A stretch of DNA of 64,000 nucleotides from Myrica gale (Eukaryota > Streptophyta > Magnoliopsida > Fagales > Myricaceae): NCBI GenBank assembly GCA_963930655.1, contig OZ005608.1, positions 19,369,271-19,433,270 on the forward strand, read 5' to 3'. Shown piece by piece: positions 11,660 through 23,285 of the stretch. How positions within the stretch are numbered: the first letter of the stretch is position 1; each line of letters opens with the position of its first letter. A program made the translations under genes and the position numbers. The notes beneath the pieces were generated by a model. The model was not told where the DNA came from, did no database searches, and saw nothing but the letters and a program-made list of their open reading frames with translations.

Positions 11660-12851
11660 TATAACTTTTTCCTAAAAAAAAATACTGTAGCTCTAGTTTG
11701 AATAAAAGGTTTCAGGGTTCTAGATCAAATCGGTAATTCGTGCAAATATATAGCATCAAAAATTCTGAGCTCGGATGCTTTTTCCACTTTTTGCAAGGAA
11801 ATAAGAATTGTATTAAAAACGAAAACAAGTAACAAAGCTCAATACTGATCACGAGTTCGGGTTGGCCAGTCCCGTCAAAAAGCGAAGAGGAAGAAAGGGA
11901 ACAAGCTGGTATATGCATCCACTAAAATCAGTCGACACGGCCCATTCCGCCAAGGAGTGCGCATACGAGTTTAAAAGCCGTTTGATTGAAAGGCAAGTCA
12001 ACCAGACGCCCATTAGATCTCTCGATGATCGGGGCTATATAGTCCAGTCCGAAATATGATCGGGACAGAAATCTCCCATTTATCTTTGCAAGATCAGTTG
12101 ATCTACTTGCTTGGCTGCCTCTTCATTATTTGCAAAAATTCACTTATTAATTTACATTAAAGGAAACATCATTTTGAACCACCCAAATATGCATGCGGTC
12201 AAAGTCATTTTGAGGTTAATTACAAACTAATTTCATCACGTTATGCTTTCGAGCTACCAAACTTCAAAAGTGCACCCATTGATTATATTATGCGGCTGAA
12301 ATGTGCAAGAATAAGACCCGTGACACAATTTTTTACCGTCGGATAATATTAAAGTTCTAAAATTGTTACAGTTTTTAAATTAGATAGCTTAATGTGAAGA
12401 TCTTGATAATTTCAAGTTTAGACATCCGAAATGACAATTACCGCTAAATTTGGAGGTGCAAAATGTGTAATTTTCTCCTCACATGAACCAAGAGTTTGAT
12501 TTGTATATCATAGCTTTTAAACTAACCACATTTTTTTATACTTAAAAACAGTTGATTTGACATGATATGTTGCCAATCGATCTTAACCTTTGGCAGAAAT
12601 CAAGAGTAATGGTACTGTTTCGAAACTCTAGGTCAGCCAAAAGGCATTGCTTTTTTTTTTTTTTATAAAAGGCAGTGCTTTAACATAACGTCATTTAGAT
12701 GAAAACAAACATCGCCTTCCAAATATCATAATTTATAGACATAGCCTATTGAAGCGAAAATAATAAAGAACATCATAAGCTAAATTATCTCTATTCCAAG
12801 GGTCTCTAGAAGTACTGTTGATTAGAAAGTTTTAACAGGGGCAGAGTTGCG
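11660..12851. other. Upstream region of the first eight-cysteine gene
   Basis: No gene is seen. Several blocks (CAGTTGAT near 12097, CATAGCTTTTAAACTAACC near 12509, GCCAATCGATC near 12573) recur in the upstream regions of the second and third paralogues, so this is part of the duplicated unit. A CTCTATTCCAAG string at 12790-12801 lines up with the TATA box of the third gene but is altered. Confidence 0.55.
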
Positions 12852-13310
12852 ATGGCTAGGGAATGTGCTTGCAAAATTATGGTGGTGATGATTGTGCTGG
12901 TTATGCTCATTCTTATTGAAGCGCAAGCTCATGACCCATCTGCCCCAACAATGTTACGACTGACCAGGTCGAAACGAAAGAACGAGACTAATTGGTCTTC
13001 ATTTCCTTTCCTGGATCGTCGTCATTCCGATGAATTTGATAATATTCAAAGCCCCATTTCAAGTTGTCTAGAAGGAAACTTTGGAACTTGTCGACAAATA
13101 TCGCTACTTGACAAGGTGCAATATCCTTACTGTATCCTAGGAAGTTTTGCGAAGTGCATCCATATTCACAAGGATAATCTCAGCGACCCAATGGTCCTAG
13201 ACGTTGAATGGTGCTACCACAATTGCAAATTGAGAAAGCCAGTACCATATACGCCTAAATTTGCCTTTTGTTTGTTAGACTGTTACGAAAAGCATGTCAA
13301 ACAACACTAA
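12852..13310 (+). CDS. Small secreted eight-cysteine protein, paralogue 1
   Basis: 152 residues in one exon. Residues 1-26 form a signal peptide (hydrophobic core 9-22, likely cleavage after AQA). A variable, basic linker follows with an N-glycosylation sequon at Asn44, then a cysteine domain with Cys72, 80, 94, 102, 121, 125, 140 and 144. The spacing C-x7-C-x13-C-x7-C-x18-C-x3-C-x14-C-x3-C matches the two paralogues near 29.8 and 40.6 kb. Shared blocks are SPIS-C, IHKDN-DPMVL and LLDCYEKH. It should be secreted to the apoplast or vacuole. Function unknown; the last two CxxxC pairs recall alpha-hairpinin spacing. It stops ten codons earlier than its relatives. The start was chosen because all three copies share the MA-E start context after a TTTT-rich leader. 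Confidence 0.8.
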   Translation: MARECACKIMVVMIVLVMLILIEAQAHDPSAPTMLRLTRSKRKNETNWSSFPFLDRRHSDEFDNIQSPISSCLEGNFGTCRQISLLDKVQYPYCILGSFAKCIHIHKDNLSDPMVLDVEWCYHNCKLRKPVPYTPKFAFCLLDCYEKHVKQH

Positions 13311-13437
13311 GATGTTACTTACACGTGGAATCCATGATCTCCAATATTGATTGGTAAGAGTTTCTAATTGCTGTATATATATCTTTAATCTATATAGAAT
13401 GTCTTAAGAAAAATACAAATAACTGTACAATATTAGC
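13311..13437 (+). other. 3' flank of paralogue 1
   Basis: The string GGAATCCATGATCTCCAAT followed by ATTGGTAAGAG matches the end and 3' flank of the paralogue at 29.8 kb. The match shows the old stop codon position downstream of the current stop. Confidence 0.6.
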
Positions 13438-15108
13438 TAGGGGTGTTGACATTTACTGCAGGAACCGAAATTACGGCTCCCATTCCACTATTCGGCTCCG
13501 TTACGCACACTTTGCCTAGATTCAGGCCGGTACTTGTCATGTTCCTCGTGCTCGTATTAATCTCTAAACTCTCTTTGTAGTAACAGAGATGATATATGGC
13601 GAGATTACGACACGTTCTTATCATTTGGGTCTCAAAATTGTCGTAATATCCTTGAGGTGTATAAAGATTACTATGTAATAAAGAAAACTAGCGGAAGACT
13701 TGTAACAAAATTTAGGAGACAAATAGTAAAAGTGAAAGTAGAATTAAAAATAAAAATAAAATTTCTGATATACTGTAATGCAAGCAAAGTCAAGATATTA
13801 GTAGGAAAAAAATTGCACCCTAGAAACACAAAGGAAAAGAGAAACAACCAAACCGATAGGGGTTAGGTATTAGAGGAGGACACTAATTCCTTACAGAACC
13901 TAGGAAAACATAGGTAAGCCTATAACAGGATCTTTAATCCTACTTTTTGAACTTAACTACAAGCATACCCCACAAAGCAAGAGAAAAAAAAAAGTAACAA
14001 CATTTCTTAAGAAGAATCTTCATCAGATGAAACAGTGAGGTCTATCCAGTCAATGCCAGTGTGGTTCACTCCCACGAGGCCGTTCTCGCATGGAAACTAC
14101 GGTGGCAGATCCTTAAGTATAAGGTAAGGATGGTTGTCCATAATTACCTCTAGGCTGTGAGTTCTAGCGCACGAACATGTATGACAAAATAATGGGTGGA
14201 AGCTCATGGGTAACGAAGGAGTTAAACATTGTCATAATTTGTCTTAACAGTAAAATAAATATGGACAAGGAAACCGGGTGAGTCTTGAGGACTCAATAAG
14301 ATTTTTTTTAATCTTTTAATTATCTATTCACCCATTCTAAGTTAGGGTCTAAATCGATTGCCAAAATTTTGACAATTATGTTAAAAATAAAAATCCTAGA
14401 CCAAACCACATCACTTTGTCTAGGGCTCAGTAACCCCAAGTTTCATTCAGGGTCTCTCCCATACGACTCTCTCTCTCTGTTTCTCGTCTCTCTTAGCCCT
14501 CATCCCCCTCTCTCTCCCCCGAACCCTAATTATTAATCGGATGCAATTTTTTCCTTCTCCTCTCTCTTTGAGTTAGCCTCATCTCCTCTCTCTGGTGGTT
14601 GTGTCATCGTGGATATTGGCTGAGCTAGAGAAGTACAACCAATAACCAGGAATTGCTATCCTTATCCTGTTTCTTTCAAATAATTGTTCTTTTATTCTAT
14701 TTATTTCTTTGATTCAAAATTTTACTAACTGTTTTTAATTTCTTGTTTTGTTAGGGTTTCGTTTAGGGCATAAAATTTCGCAATTTTACTAATATCATCT
14801 AATCTGTGATGAATCTAATATTTTGTTGATTGATTAGGGTTGCAAATCTGAAATTTTTGTGCCTTATTTCGTCCTTTTATGATCTACCTTAATCTAGTAA
14901 ATATCCAATGTGAGACTTAAGGTTTATACCTTTCCTTTTCTATTCCTTGTCCTCTCCACTTTCATGCGGGACTTAAAGAAGTTATATTCACACACTTGCT
15001 CTCTCTCAAAAACATGCGTACACTCGAGAACAACGTATCCCTCTCCAATAATTGCTCATGAGTTTTTTGTTATATATTACGCAGAATGATTTTGATGCTA
15101 TTCATGTA
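13438..15108. mobile_element. Composite insertion in the 3' flank of paralogue 1
   Basis: This block is absent from the corresponding place after paralogue 2. It opens with TAGGGGTGTTGACA (13438), which looks like a hAT terminus. It then holds a minus-strand LTR-like stretch with GAGTCTTGAGGACTCAATA near 14280-14300, a motif common in plant LTRs. CT-rich leader-like sequence follows at 14460-14600. No transposase or pol ORF is recognisable. Parts and boundaries are uncertain. Confidence 0.35.
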
Positions 15109-15658
15109 GATCCAATCGGAAACTTCTCAGGAAGGATGGTTGCAAGTGCTGAATCTGCTATCAGTGTTTAGTTTATTTGCTTCAAATACTTTTGTTTTAA
15201 TTTGTGTTTTATGTAATAATTAATATGAGTCTGGGACAGCGTGTCACCTGATTTTATACCAATATATTTATGTAGTACTATTAGATCCCCACACTCATGA
15301 TGCATGTGCTGAGAGTCCAATTCTATATGAGAATTAGAATTGAGAATTATATCTAATGGTACTAATTATGGATCGTATAGACCATAGCTATCATATCCGT
15401 ATTCAATAGGAACAGCAAAACTCCAACTAATTAGTTAATAGCTCTAATTGTCGGGCGTGATAACGCATAACAAAGTGCCTTGGATCTCTTCATAACTCGT
15501 AAAAATTGACATACTTAAATTAAAAAAGAAAAATTAGACTTTTTGCCTCCCCAAAACTCTGTAGCCAATGGTTCTAATTCCTTTTTGGTAATGCAACCGT
15601 ACCTACCATTTATGTAAAATTAGTTTTACATAGTAACAGTTAATTACCATGTGAGATA
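15109..15658 (+). repeat. Duplicated 3' flank and intergenic block of the gene array (left copy)
   Basis: 15109-15253 is similar to 30565-30710 after paralogue 2 (GATCCAAT...CTTCTCAG...AGGATG...). 15254-15658 is similar to 27446-27822 at high identity, including TATGAGAATTAG, CTAATTGTCGGGCGTGATA and TTAATTACCATGTGAGATA. Confidence 0.8.
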
Positions 15659-15898
15659 AATAGATGATGGAGGCGAAGACAATCATTTTTGAATATGTTC
15701 TAGAGAGAAAGGTTATGTCTTCTCTCTAGAACACCTTTAGGGTTTCTGTCCAACCTTCTCTCCCTCATGTTTCTCCGGCGGCCGAAGGAGCTCCAGCTCC
15801 TCCCGTCCCCTCTCCTCTCTTGGCACGATTTTCTGTGTCCGGGATCTGTCCCCTTCCCCCTCCAATTGTGCTAGTTTTTGCTCGAATAAGTAAAAGCT
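15659..15898. other. CT-rich block of unknown origin before the CACTA end
   Basis: It contains AGAGAGAAAGG/CTTCTCTCTAGAAC complementary strings and a GC-rich run (GGCGGCCGAAGGAGCTCCAG). It could be the truncated 5' end of a retrotransposon; no ORF supports this. Confidence 0.25.
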
Positions 15899-16560
15899 CA
15901 CTACAAGAAAACAGACTTTGGGTCACAAAAAAATTTGTCGCCCAAAGTGCCCAGTTCGCCAGCTATGATTTTGGGGGACAAAACTGGTTTGTCACCTAAA
16001 GCTCGTTGGCCAAGGTTTTAGGTGATGATTTTGATGTTTTGTCGCTTGAAACCTTTCGGACGGTTTAGAATACCGTTCGAACGATTTTGTGTCATAGAGA
16101 CGAAAATGAAAATTGTCATGCCCAGTATAGTCTATCCATTTGCATGAGCTGTGCGAACGTACTCTCCACACGTTCGGACAGTTGATGCGAAAGGTTCGTC
16201 CAATGGGACGAAATAATTTTTGTAATCTACAAATCGTGCGCACGGTTTCATAAACGCGTATGAACTGTAAGATACAACGCTAGACTCTTTCATAAAGACG
16301 TCCGGACCATTTTTTCATTTACGACGAAAAGCTATTTGTCATCTGCAAAATCCGTTCGCACCTTTACGTATACAGTTCGGACGCTAGTTTCGTTGAAAAC
16401 GTTCGAACGTGTTTGTGTATCGTGCACACGGTTTCTTATTTAAAGACCGTGTGGAGACGAGAACAACCATTCAGATAGACTAATTAAAAGCAACGTGTGC
16501 GGACAGAATCATTAGGATGACATTTCTTTATCGTTCGAACGGTTTTCTATATATTTGAAT
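15899..16560. repeat. CACTA subterminal repeat region, left
   Basis: Many short motifs in both orientations: TTCGGACGG, CCGTTCGAACG, ACGTTCGGACAG, CGTTCGCACC. Such arrays bind TNPA-type proteins in CACTA elements. Confidence 0.65.
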
Positions 16561-16622
16561 TAATTTAATTAAAATTTAAAAATAATTTAGAAATAATATA
16601 AGTAGAAAAAGATTCACTGCTC

Positions 16623-17650
16623 TTAATATAATAAAATATCTACAAATATGCAATCGTTATTAAAAGTAAATGAAATATATAATCGATAAGTACTGACAGT
16701 CGTAAAAATACATAAATTTACCCAAATTTTCGTTTGGGTGTCGAACGAGATGACATCTGTCTGATCTAACTCCATTAGCTGCTCACACATCTGCTCCGTC
16801 ATTAATTGCATCCTCCAATCTTGTTGTTCAACTACATTCCTTTTCTGCTCCGCCATCATCTTCATCAGCTCTTTGTCTTTCTTCCGTTGCTGCTCCTCCA
16901 TCATCTGTAGATGCTCTATCATCCTCAACTCCGTATCTGACTGCTTGACTAGAAGTGCTTAATATTTTAACTATCTAGTCCTCATCTCCCCAATCTATAA
17001 TCTAGCCTCCTCCAATCTCGGGGACAAACCAACGAACGATGCTGATGAAGACTATCCAACAGACCGTACTGAACGGCCTAAACCTCGCACGTAACCCGAT
17101 TTCATCCCCAACACCTTATTGAAGATCTCCACTTCGGTGTATGACTTTCCCTCTGACTCGTGCTGTAATTGTAACGCCTCCATTTTTTCCTACAATATTA
17201 GAAAAGAAGATAAAACTAGTACATATAAAACATAAACACATACGAATGCATCATTAAATCTAACGTTACAACTTACAAAATTTTCTCGTGCATCTTCTGA
17301 ATGTCCACATGCATATTAAAATACCTAAGTCATTTATTTAAATAATAAATAATAAAAATGTAAATTTATTACTTATTAACAACGCTCTAGCGCGTTAGAA
17401 GGACCTCACTCCCGATGTGTGTACATTCTTCAGCTTAGCCCTATTTTCCTTGTTGATTGTACTCCTTCTCTGCATTCTACATTTATAGTTGTTACCACAA
17501 TTAAACATCTAGCTAAAATAAACGTTCAAAATGGAATAAAATTGTTTAACCTGAAATTCCTCGCTCGCGAATAAATCACAAACACGAGTCCATTCTTCCT
17601 TGTTCATATCGGGATACGGGTGCTCTAACAAATCTTCTTTGAAATTGAAC
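16623..17650 (-). pseudogene. CACTA TNPA-like plant transposase remnant, minus copy
   Basis: Minus-strand coding remains include HLQMMEEQQRKKDKELMKMM (coiled coil) and, further up, EHPYPDMNKEEWTRVCDLF and RRSTINKENRAKL, which match the plant transposase family encoded beside CACTA TPases. The copy is split by stops and frame changes. It mirrors the plus-strand copy at 20324-21560. Confidence 0.65.
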
Positions 17651-17699
17651 ACCGAGTAATGCTAGAACATTCTATTTCTATGCGTCCTATATGTTGTGT

Positions 17700-18005
17700 T
17701 CAGCGTAGACGTAACATTGATGCTGACCCCGAACTTGTCACAAATGCCAAGTCCCACCAAGCAAAAGAATTATCCTTCGTCTTACCGTCGACGTTCATCA
17801 AAGCTCCCAACACATTGTCACAAATATTCTTCTCGATGTGCATGACATCTAAATTATGTTGAAGTTTCAACTCTAACCAGTATTGTAACTCATAGAATAT
17901 GATGCGCTTCGTCCAACTTAACTCACTATCAGCCCATTTTCTCTTCTTCTGAGTCTTCCTAAACGAACATAACGGTGCCGAACCAAAATAACACCGTTCG
18001 AACAC
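17700..18005 (-). pseudogene. CACTA TPase (TNPD/TNP2-like) fragment
   Basis: About 100 residues contain LQHNLDVMHIEKNICDNVLG and GKTKDN, the signature of the TNP2-type transposase (Transposase_21) of En/Spm elements. Both ends of the protein are missing; it passes directly into the TNPA-like remnant (left) and subterminal repeats (right). Confidence 0.8.
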
Positions 18006-19100
18006 TAATATTTCAGTTCAGACGTATACGTGAAGCGTCCGAATATTATCAAAACGTCAACGTATCTGTTTTGAAAGTCTAAAAGGAGTCCGAACAGCTT
18101 TGGATATCCGTCCGAACCAAAAGCAGATAAGAAACTATTTAATTTAACATTAAAACATTCGGACTGCATTGAAAAAGAGTATGGACACAATTAAAATGAC
18201 AACGTACAACAGCAGACATACTATCAGGCGTCCGAACGTACAACAGACAATTAAACTACATATATAGCGTTTTTGAGAACATCAAAACGACAACGTATAT
18301 CACCTAATGACTTCGAAAAGAGTCCGAAAGACCCGAGAAATCGTCGGGACAACTCATGAAAGAGTCCAGACTACTCAATAAAGTGTCTGGACACTTTCTG
18401 GAGGACGACCGAGTTAACTCCGCCATGGCAGCGTCCCTACACCTCCTCCACACGCCCAAAAATACAACCAAAACACAAACTAATACACTTAAAACAAACC
18501 TAACACTTAACACAAACAATTTTTATATGAAAATCAATAAAAAAATGTACTATGGAGAAAATGGAATTGAACTTCTATACGTAAAACTATTAAAAAATAA
18601 TTTTTTACCATTAAAATCTTATTAAAAGTAAGCAAAACATACATGGATGTGATTAAATCTATGAAATAGTGATATTACGTCAAGATTGGTGAAGAAAACT
18701 TGAATGATATTACGTCAAGATTTGTGAAGATTTTTTAGGAGAAATGGTTCATAATTTGTGAAAATGTCGAACTGTTCGACTTTTGAACATACGTCACTAC
18801 CGTCTGGACTCCAAGCATGCTGTACAGACTCTTTTTTGCACACGTGGCCTAATCAACGTACTTCGTATTAAATGCAAAAATTTAAACCGTTTAAAACTGT
18901 TAGACACAATAAACACGTTCATACGTTTTTTAACGGCGTGCAAAATGGATTTCCTATGAATTTGCTCTACGTGGGAGCGCACGTTTGGCTAAATAAACGG
19001 CGAATATCGTCCGGACTTCTATAAAGGGTTCGGATGGTGACAACCGTTTTTAATTTCATATAACAAGGTATACATTTAATTATGCCTCTATGTTTAATTT
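18006..19100. repeat. CACTA subterminal repeats between the two inverted modules
   Basis: Dense CGTCCGAAC, GTCCGGAC and GTTCGGAC motifs on both sides of an AT-rich centre. The centre holds a direct repeat of GATATTACGTCAAGATT-like strings (18670-18725). The block is the fused 5' sides of two CACTA copies; no intact CACTA terminus is seen here. Confidence 0.55.
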
Positions 19101-19157
19101 AAATTAATTATTTTTTTATACAAACTTAACACGTGTTTACTATTTTAGATTCAAACT

Positions 19158-19884
19158 ATGCGCAATAAAAATCTGGGCAGGGTGTCAGATGATTTGTATG
19201 CATTAGCATCCGGTCCGGATCAGCGGACACTTTGTTATTCTGGGTGTGTAGTGAATAGAGTTAGGTTTCACACGGTTGCTCATGAACAGGCTCATAACAC
19301 TCAGAATAGTGGTGTGGCTGTTCTAGGGGACCATAATGGGGAACATGTTGATTTTTGTGGCCAGGTCGTAGATATTTACGTGTTATAGTTTTTGCAGGGA
19401 ATTTAGTTTATTTACTCAAATGTGACTAGTTTGACTTGAGTACTGAAAACTTAGATCTTGATAAAAGTGGTCGGTTTATTAGTATTAACACGTCCTAAAA
19501 GTGGTACAAAGACGACACGTTCATCTAGCTTCTCAGGGGAATTAAATATTTTATATCGATGATATGAAGGGTGGTCACTGGAAGATTGTTCAAAACATTA
19601 CCCCTAGAAACACGTATGATATTCTACCCATTGAGGAGTAAGCTAGTGAAGATGGAGAAGGATAGTCGAAACGTGAAGCATACCAGGTGAATAAGTCTAT
19701 TGAGCTTTTTATGGACTTTAGCTCCTTTGACATGATCCCGTTGACTAGAAATGACGTTCAGGTTTATGTGCTGGTAACCAATGAGAGAGGTCCACAACCA
19801 CATGAAGTAGAAGGAAGCAATGATTTCTCAGAATCGTTCACTAAAGATTATAGTGATTCTAAAGAATATGACTCTAAGGACTAA
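19158..19884 (+). pseudogene. CACTA TNP2 C-terminal (DUF4216-like) remnant
   Basis: It contains LYALASGPDQRTLCYSGCVVNRVRFHT split across a 76-residue ORF, followed by QNSGVAVLGDHNGEHVDF, typical of the DUF4216 tail of plant CACTA transposases. A later piece (19687-19884) has SSFDMIPLTRNDVQVYVLV and an acidic tail. Internal stops separate the pieces. Minus-strand counterpart of this part is lacking in the left module. Confidence 0.7.
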
Positions 19885-20323
19885 CATAACTATATCTTTT
19901 CAATTTACTTTGTGTTTCTATTTTATATTCATTTTGAGTAACATAATTCATTGTGTTTTTTTTTTCTAATATTGATTTATTTGGTAATAGGACGACATCA
20001 TGTCAGCGGGAGGCAAATGTCTTCTGTGCGATTCATCAATTCGAGCTGAGAATAGTCTCGGTACACTAGCAGTGTCATGTCCTTCACTTAGGATAGGAAC
20101 AAATTATTGTCCCTTACCACAGCCAGTCCAATAGGCACCCAAAATAGTTGTGCGTGTAAGTATCTTACCCCGTTAATCTTGATTAAATATTATGACTTTT
20201 AAATTTCTATGCTTAACTGAATTTTAAATTTATTGTTCTTCCTTTGTAACGACGTTCGGAATCAGACACATTCGATGTAGTACACGTGGGATTGCCTTAC
20301 TCAAGGCTCTCACCAGAAGAAAG

Positions 20324-21560
20324 GTGATTGTCCATATCCCTGATGGACGTACGAACGGTGATAACAAGGCATCTTCAATGCTCTCGAGTCATAATGGTGC
20401 ACTCGTTCGACAATGTGTCCCATTTGAGACGAGTAAGTGGAAGGAGGTTCCCGACGAGGTTAAATCGTATGTGATGAACCGAGTGTTAGTAAGTATTATT
20501 TATTAAATTTTAATTCTTGAAATTATTATATGTACTAACTGTTATATATGTTAAGGATGACTTCCAATTAGATTACTACCAAGCTGAGGATTGTATCACT
20601 ATGACATCTACGACGAACAGAAATAGAATGTTCTAGCATTACTCAATGTTCAATTCCAAAGAAGAGGCGTTAGAGCACCCATATCCCGATATCAACGACG
20701 ACGAATGGACTCGAGTCTGTGATTTATACGTGAGCGAGAAATTTCAGGTTAAACATTCTTATTTCATCCTGAACGTTTATTTTATTTTATTATTAATTGT
20801 GGTAACAACTGTAAATGGACAATGCAGAGGAGGAGTGCAATCAACAAAGAGAATAGAGCTAAACTTAAATGTACACACAATGGGAGCGAGTTCCTTCCAA
20901 CGCGTGAGAGCTTTGTTACTAAGTAATAAATTTACATGTTTATTATTTATTACTTAAATAAATTACTTATGTATTTTAATATGCATGTTCTATATTTCTT
21001 TTGGTGTACCGAAAACTCTAAAATCTAATGAGATTAGTCATGCGTTGTTGTATAAAAAGATGCATACGAATAAGGATGGCATGTGGACATCAGAAGATGC
21101 ACGAAAATTTTTTGTAAGTTGTAACGTTGGATTTAATGATGCATTCGTATGCGTTTATGTTTCATATGTACTAATTTTATCTTCTTTTATAATTTTATAG
21201 GAAAAAAATTGAGGCATTACAGTTGCAGCACGAGTCAGAGAAAAAGTCATACATCGAAGTAGAGATCCTCGCTGAGGTGTTAGGGATGAAAGCGGGTTAC
21301 GTGCAAGATTTAGGTCATTCAGTACGGTTTGTTGGATCATCTTCATCAACATCGTCCGTTGATTTGTCCTAAAAATTGGAGGAGGCTATATTACAGATTG
21401 AGGAGATGAGGGATAGACGCTCGGAATACGAAGCGCTTCTGGTCAAGTGATCAAATATTGAGCAGACGATGCGAGAGCAACTGCAGATGATGAAGGAGGA
21501 GCAACGGAAGAAAGACAAAGAGCTGATGCAAATGATGGAAGAGCATCAATAAAAAAAGGC
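20324..21560 (+). pseudogene. CACTA TNPA-like plant transposase remnant, plus copy
   Basis: Pieces in order: GALVRQCVPFETSKWKEVPD, EHPYPDINDDEWTRVCDLYV, RRSAINKENRAKL, ILAEVLGMKAGYVQDLG and a coiled coil MKEEQRKKDKELMQMMEE. Introns with plausible GT/AG sites interrupt it, as well as stops. It is homologous, in opposite orientation, to 16623-17650. Confidence 0.65.
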
Positions 21561-21659
21561 GAAGAACATTAAAAAATGTGCAGGAACAGCAAAGGAACTT
21601 TGTCATGCTCCAAATCTCATAGGCTAGAAGGTGACTTACTAACAATAACAATTAGAATT

Positions 21660-23285
21660 TTGATTTAGAAACATATCTAAAAAACTGTGGAATAAACTTT
21701 TTTTAAAAACTTCAATAAATCTCTCTTAATAAAACTTAAAAACTCTTTCGGACCACGAAAACAAATCTAAATATTATTATACTTATACTATAGTCAAACA
21801 TTTATTCTAATAATCTTTCAGCTACCCGCCCACATGTCATCTAATCTTGACTATCGACACTCTTTTGATCAAACATTTGAAATTAAAGAAAACAATAGCG
21901 ACAACTCAGTAAGTAAAGTCATGATACTAGTGTGTATCCCATGAGCCACACTATAACAGTAAAAGATAGAATATTTAAAATCTTTCTAAACTGTTGAAAG
22001 CACTTTTGGGAAATTTTAAGAAAGCATCTTTATCAATAAAACAGTTTTATCTATATAACACAATACTATAGAAAATCAGTTTTATCTATATAAGAAAATA
22101 TTTTTAGCAATAACAGTTGGTAACATTTACCCCCGTGACAGGGTTGTACAGTTGCTACCTAGTTTGGAGATCAACCAAACTAAGCCAATACTATGGGTAG
22201 AATGCTTCCTTACTAAGGCTTGATCATGTCCAAGTGTGTACTTGGTAAGAATCTATAAATAAACCACTTCGTTTCCAGAAAGGGTGCACTCAATGGGTTG
22301 TAATTGGTATCAATGCGTTGTCTATGTAACTCTGTAACTCTAGGAATACATATATAACATATCATACAATAAACATCACTTTGAACTTTGCATTTCTTTT
22401 ATTTTCATGAAATATCATGCAAAAATCTTGAATAACATTAAATATCAAAAAGCTTTGATTTCAATCAATGAAAACATCACGTAAAATCAATGGACAAAAT
22501 AGGCTCATGTTTACACGTTTCATGTTATAATCTTTAACAATTTTATCAAAATGTAATGCACATAAAACTCCAAGGGTTTTTAATAAATTATGAAATTTCT
22601 CAAATATCACCTCGGTCTTTTAGAAAAAATCTAGCATAATAAGCACACTTACCTGGATCTTCAAGCAAATAAACATCTGACTTTGCACCTATCAATACAA
22701 GATTTAATTTATTATAATACGCTCAAACGGAAACATAATTGAAACTCTAAATCTACCCGACATGATTAAATCTGAAATTCACTCGTCAGATTCTAAAATA
22801 TAACTTACCTATCTAGGGTTTCCTAAAATTCCCAAATTAAAATATATTCTTCTCTAAGATGTAATCTATACACCTATATTTCATATCCATATTTCTTGTA
22901 CAACCCAATAAATAAAATTGACATTCACCTCTGTTCATGGAGTCAAACTATACACTGTATAATTCGGTACTCATCACTTCCAAAATTCATAAAGATCTAT
23001 TCATATATCCAAAAATCCCAAACTTTATAACAAAGATTCATATGTGTTATAGAGATACCTATAAAATTTCATCCCGAAATTCAAAGCCTACCTATGCTAT
23101 CCGGTACAAAACACTAATTTGTATCAAAGGATCTTTCTTAGCAATTCTGATTTCTCTAAGCCTAAATTCCGGATTTTCAAAACCATATCACATCTCCAAG
23201 AATTACAAAAATTTAACACAAACCTCCTGCAGATGTCTAGTACGAAATATCCAAAAAGCATAATTTTTTGATTCCATGATCGGCT
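21660..23285 (-). mobile_element. Probable solo or partial LTR, minus strand
   Basis: AT-rich non-coding 1.6 kb with LTR-like features when read on the minus strand (TTACTGAGTTGTCGCTATTG from about 21920; a TTTATAGATTC box near 22250). It sits abruptly between CACTA-derived DNA on both sides. No pol domains. Ends not resolved. Confidence 0.3.
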
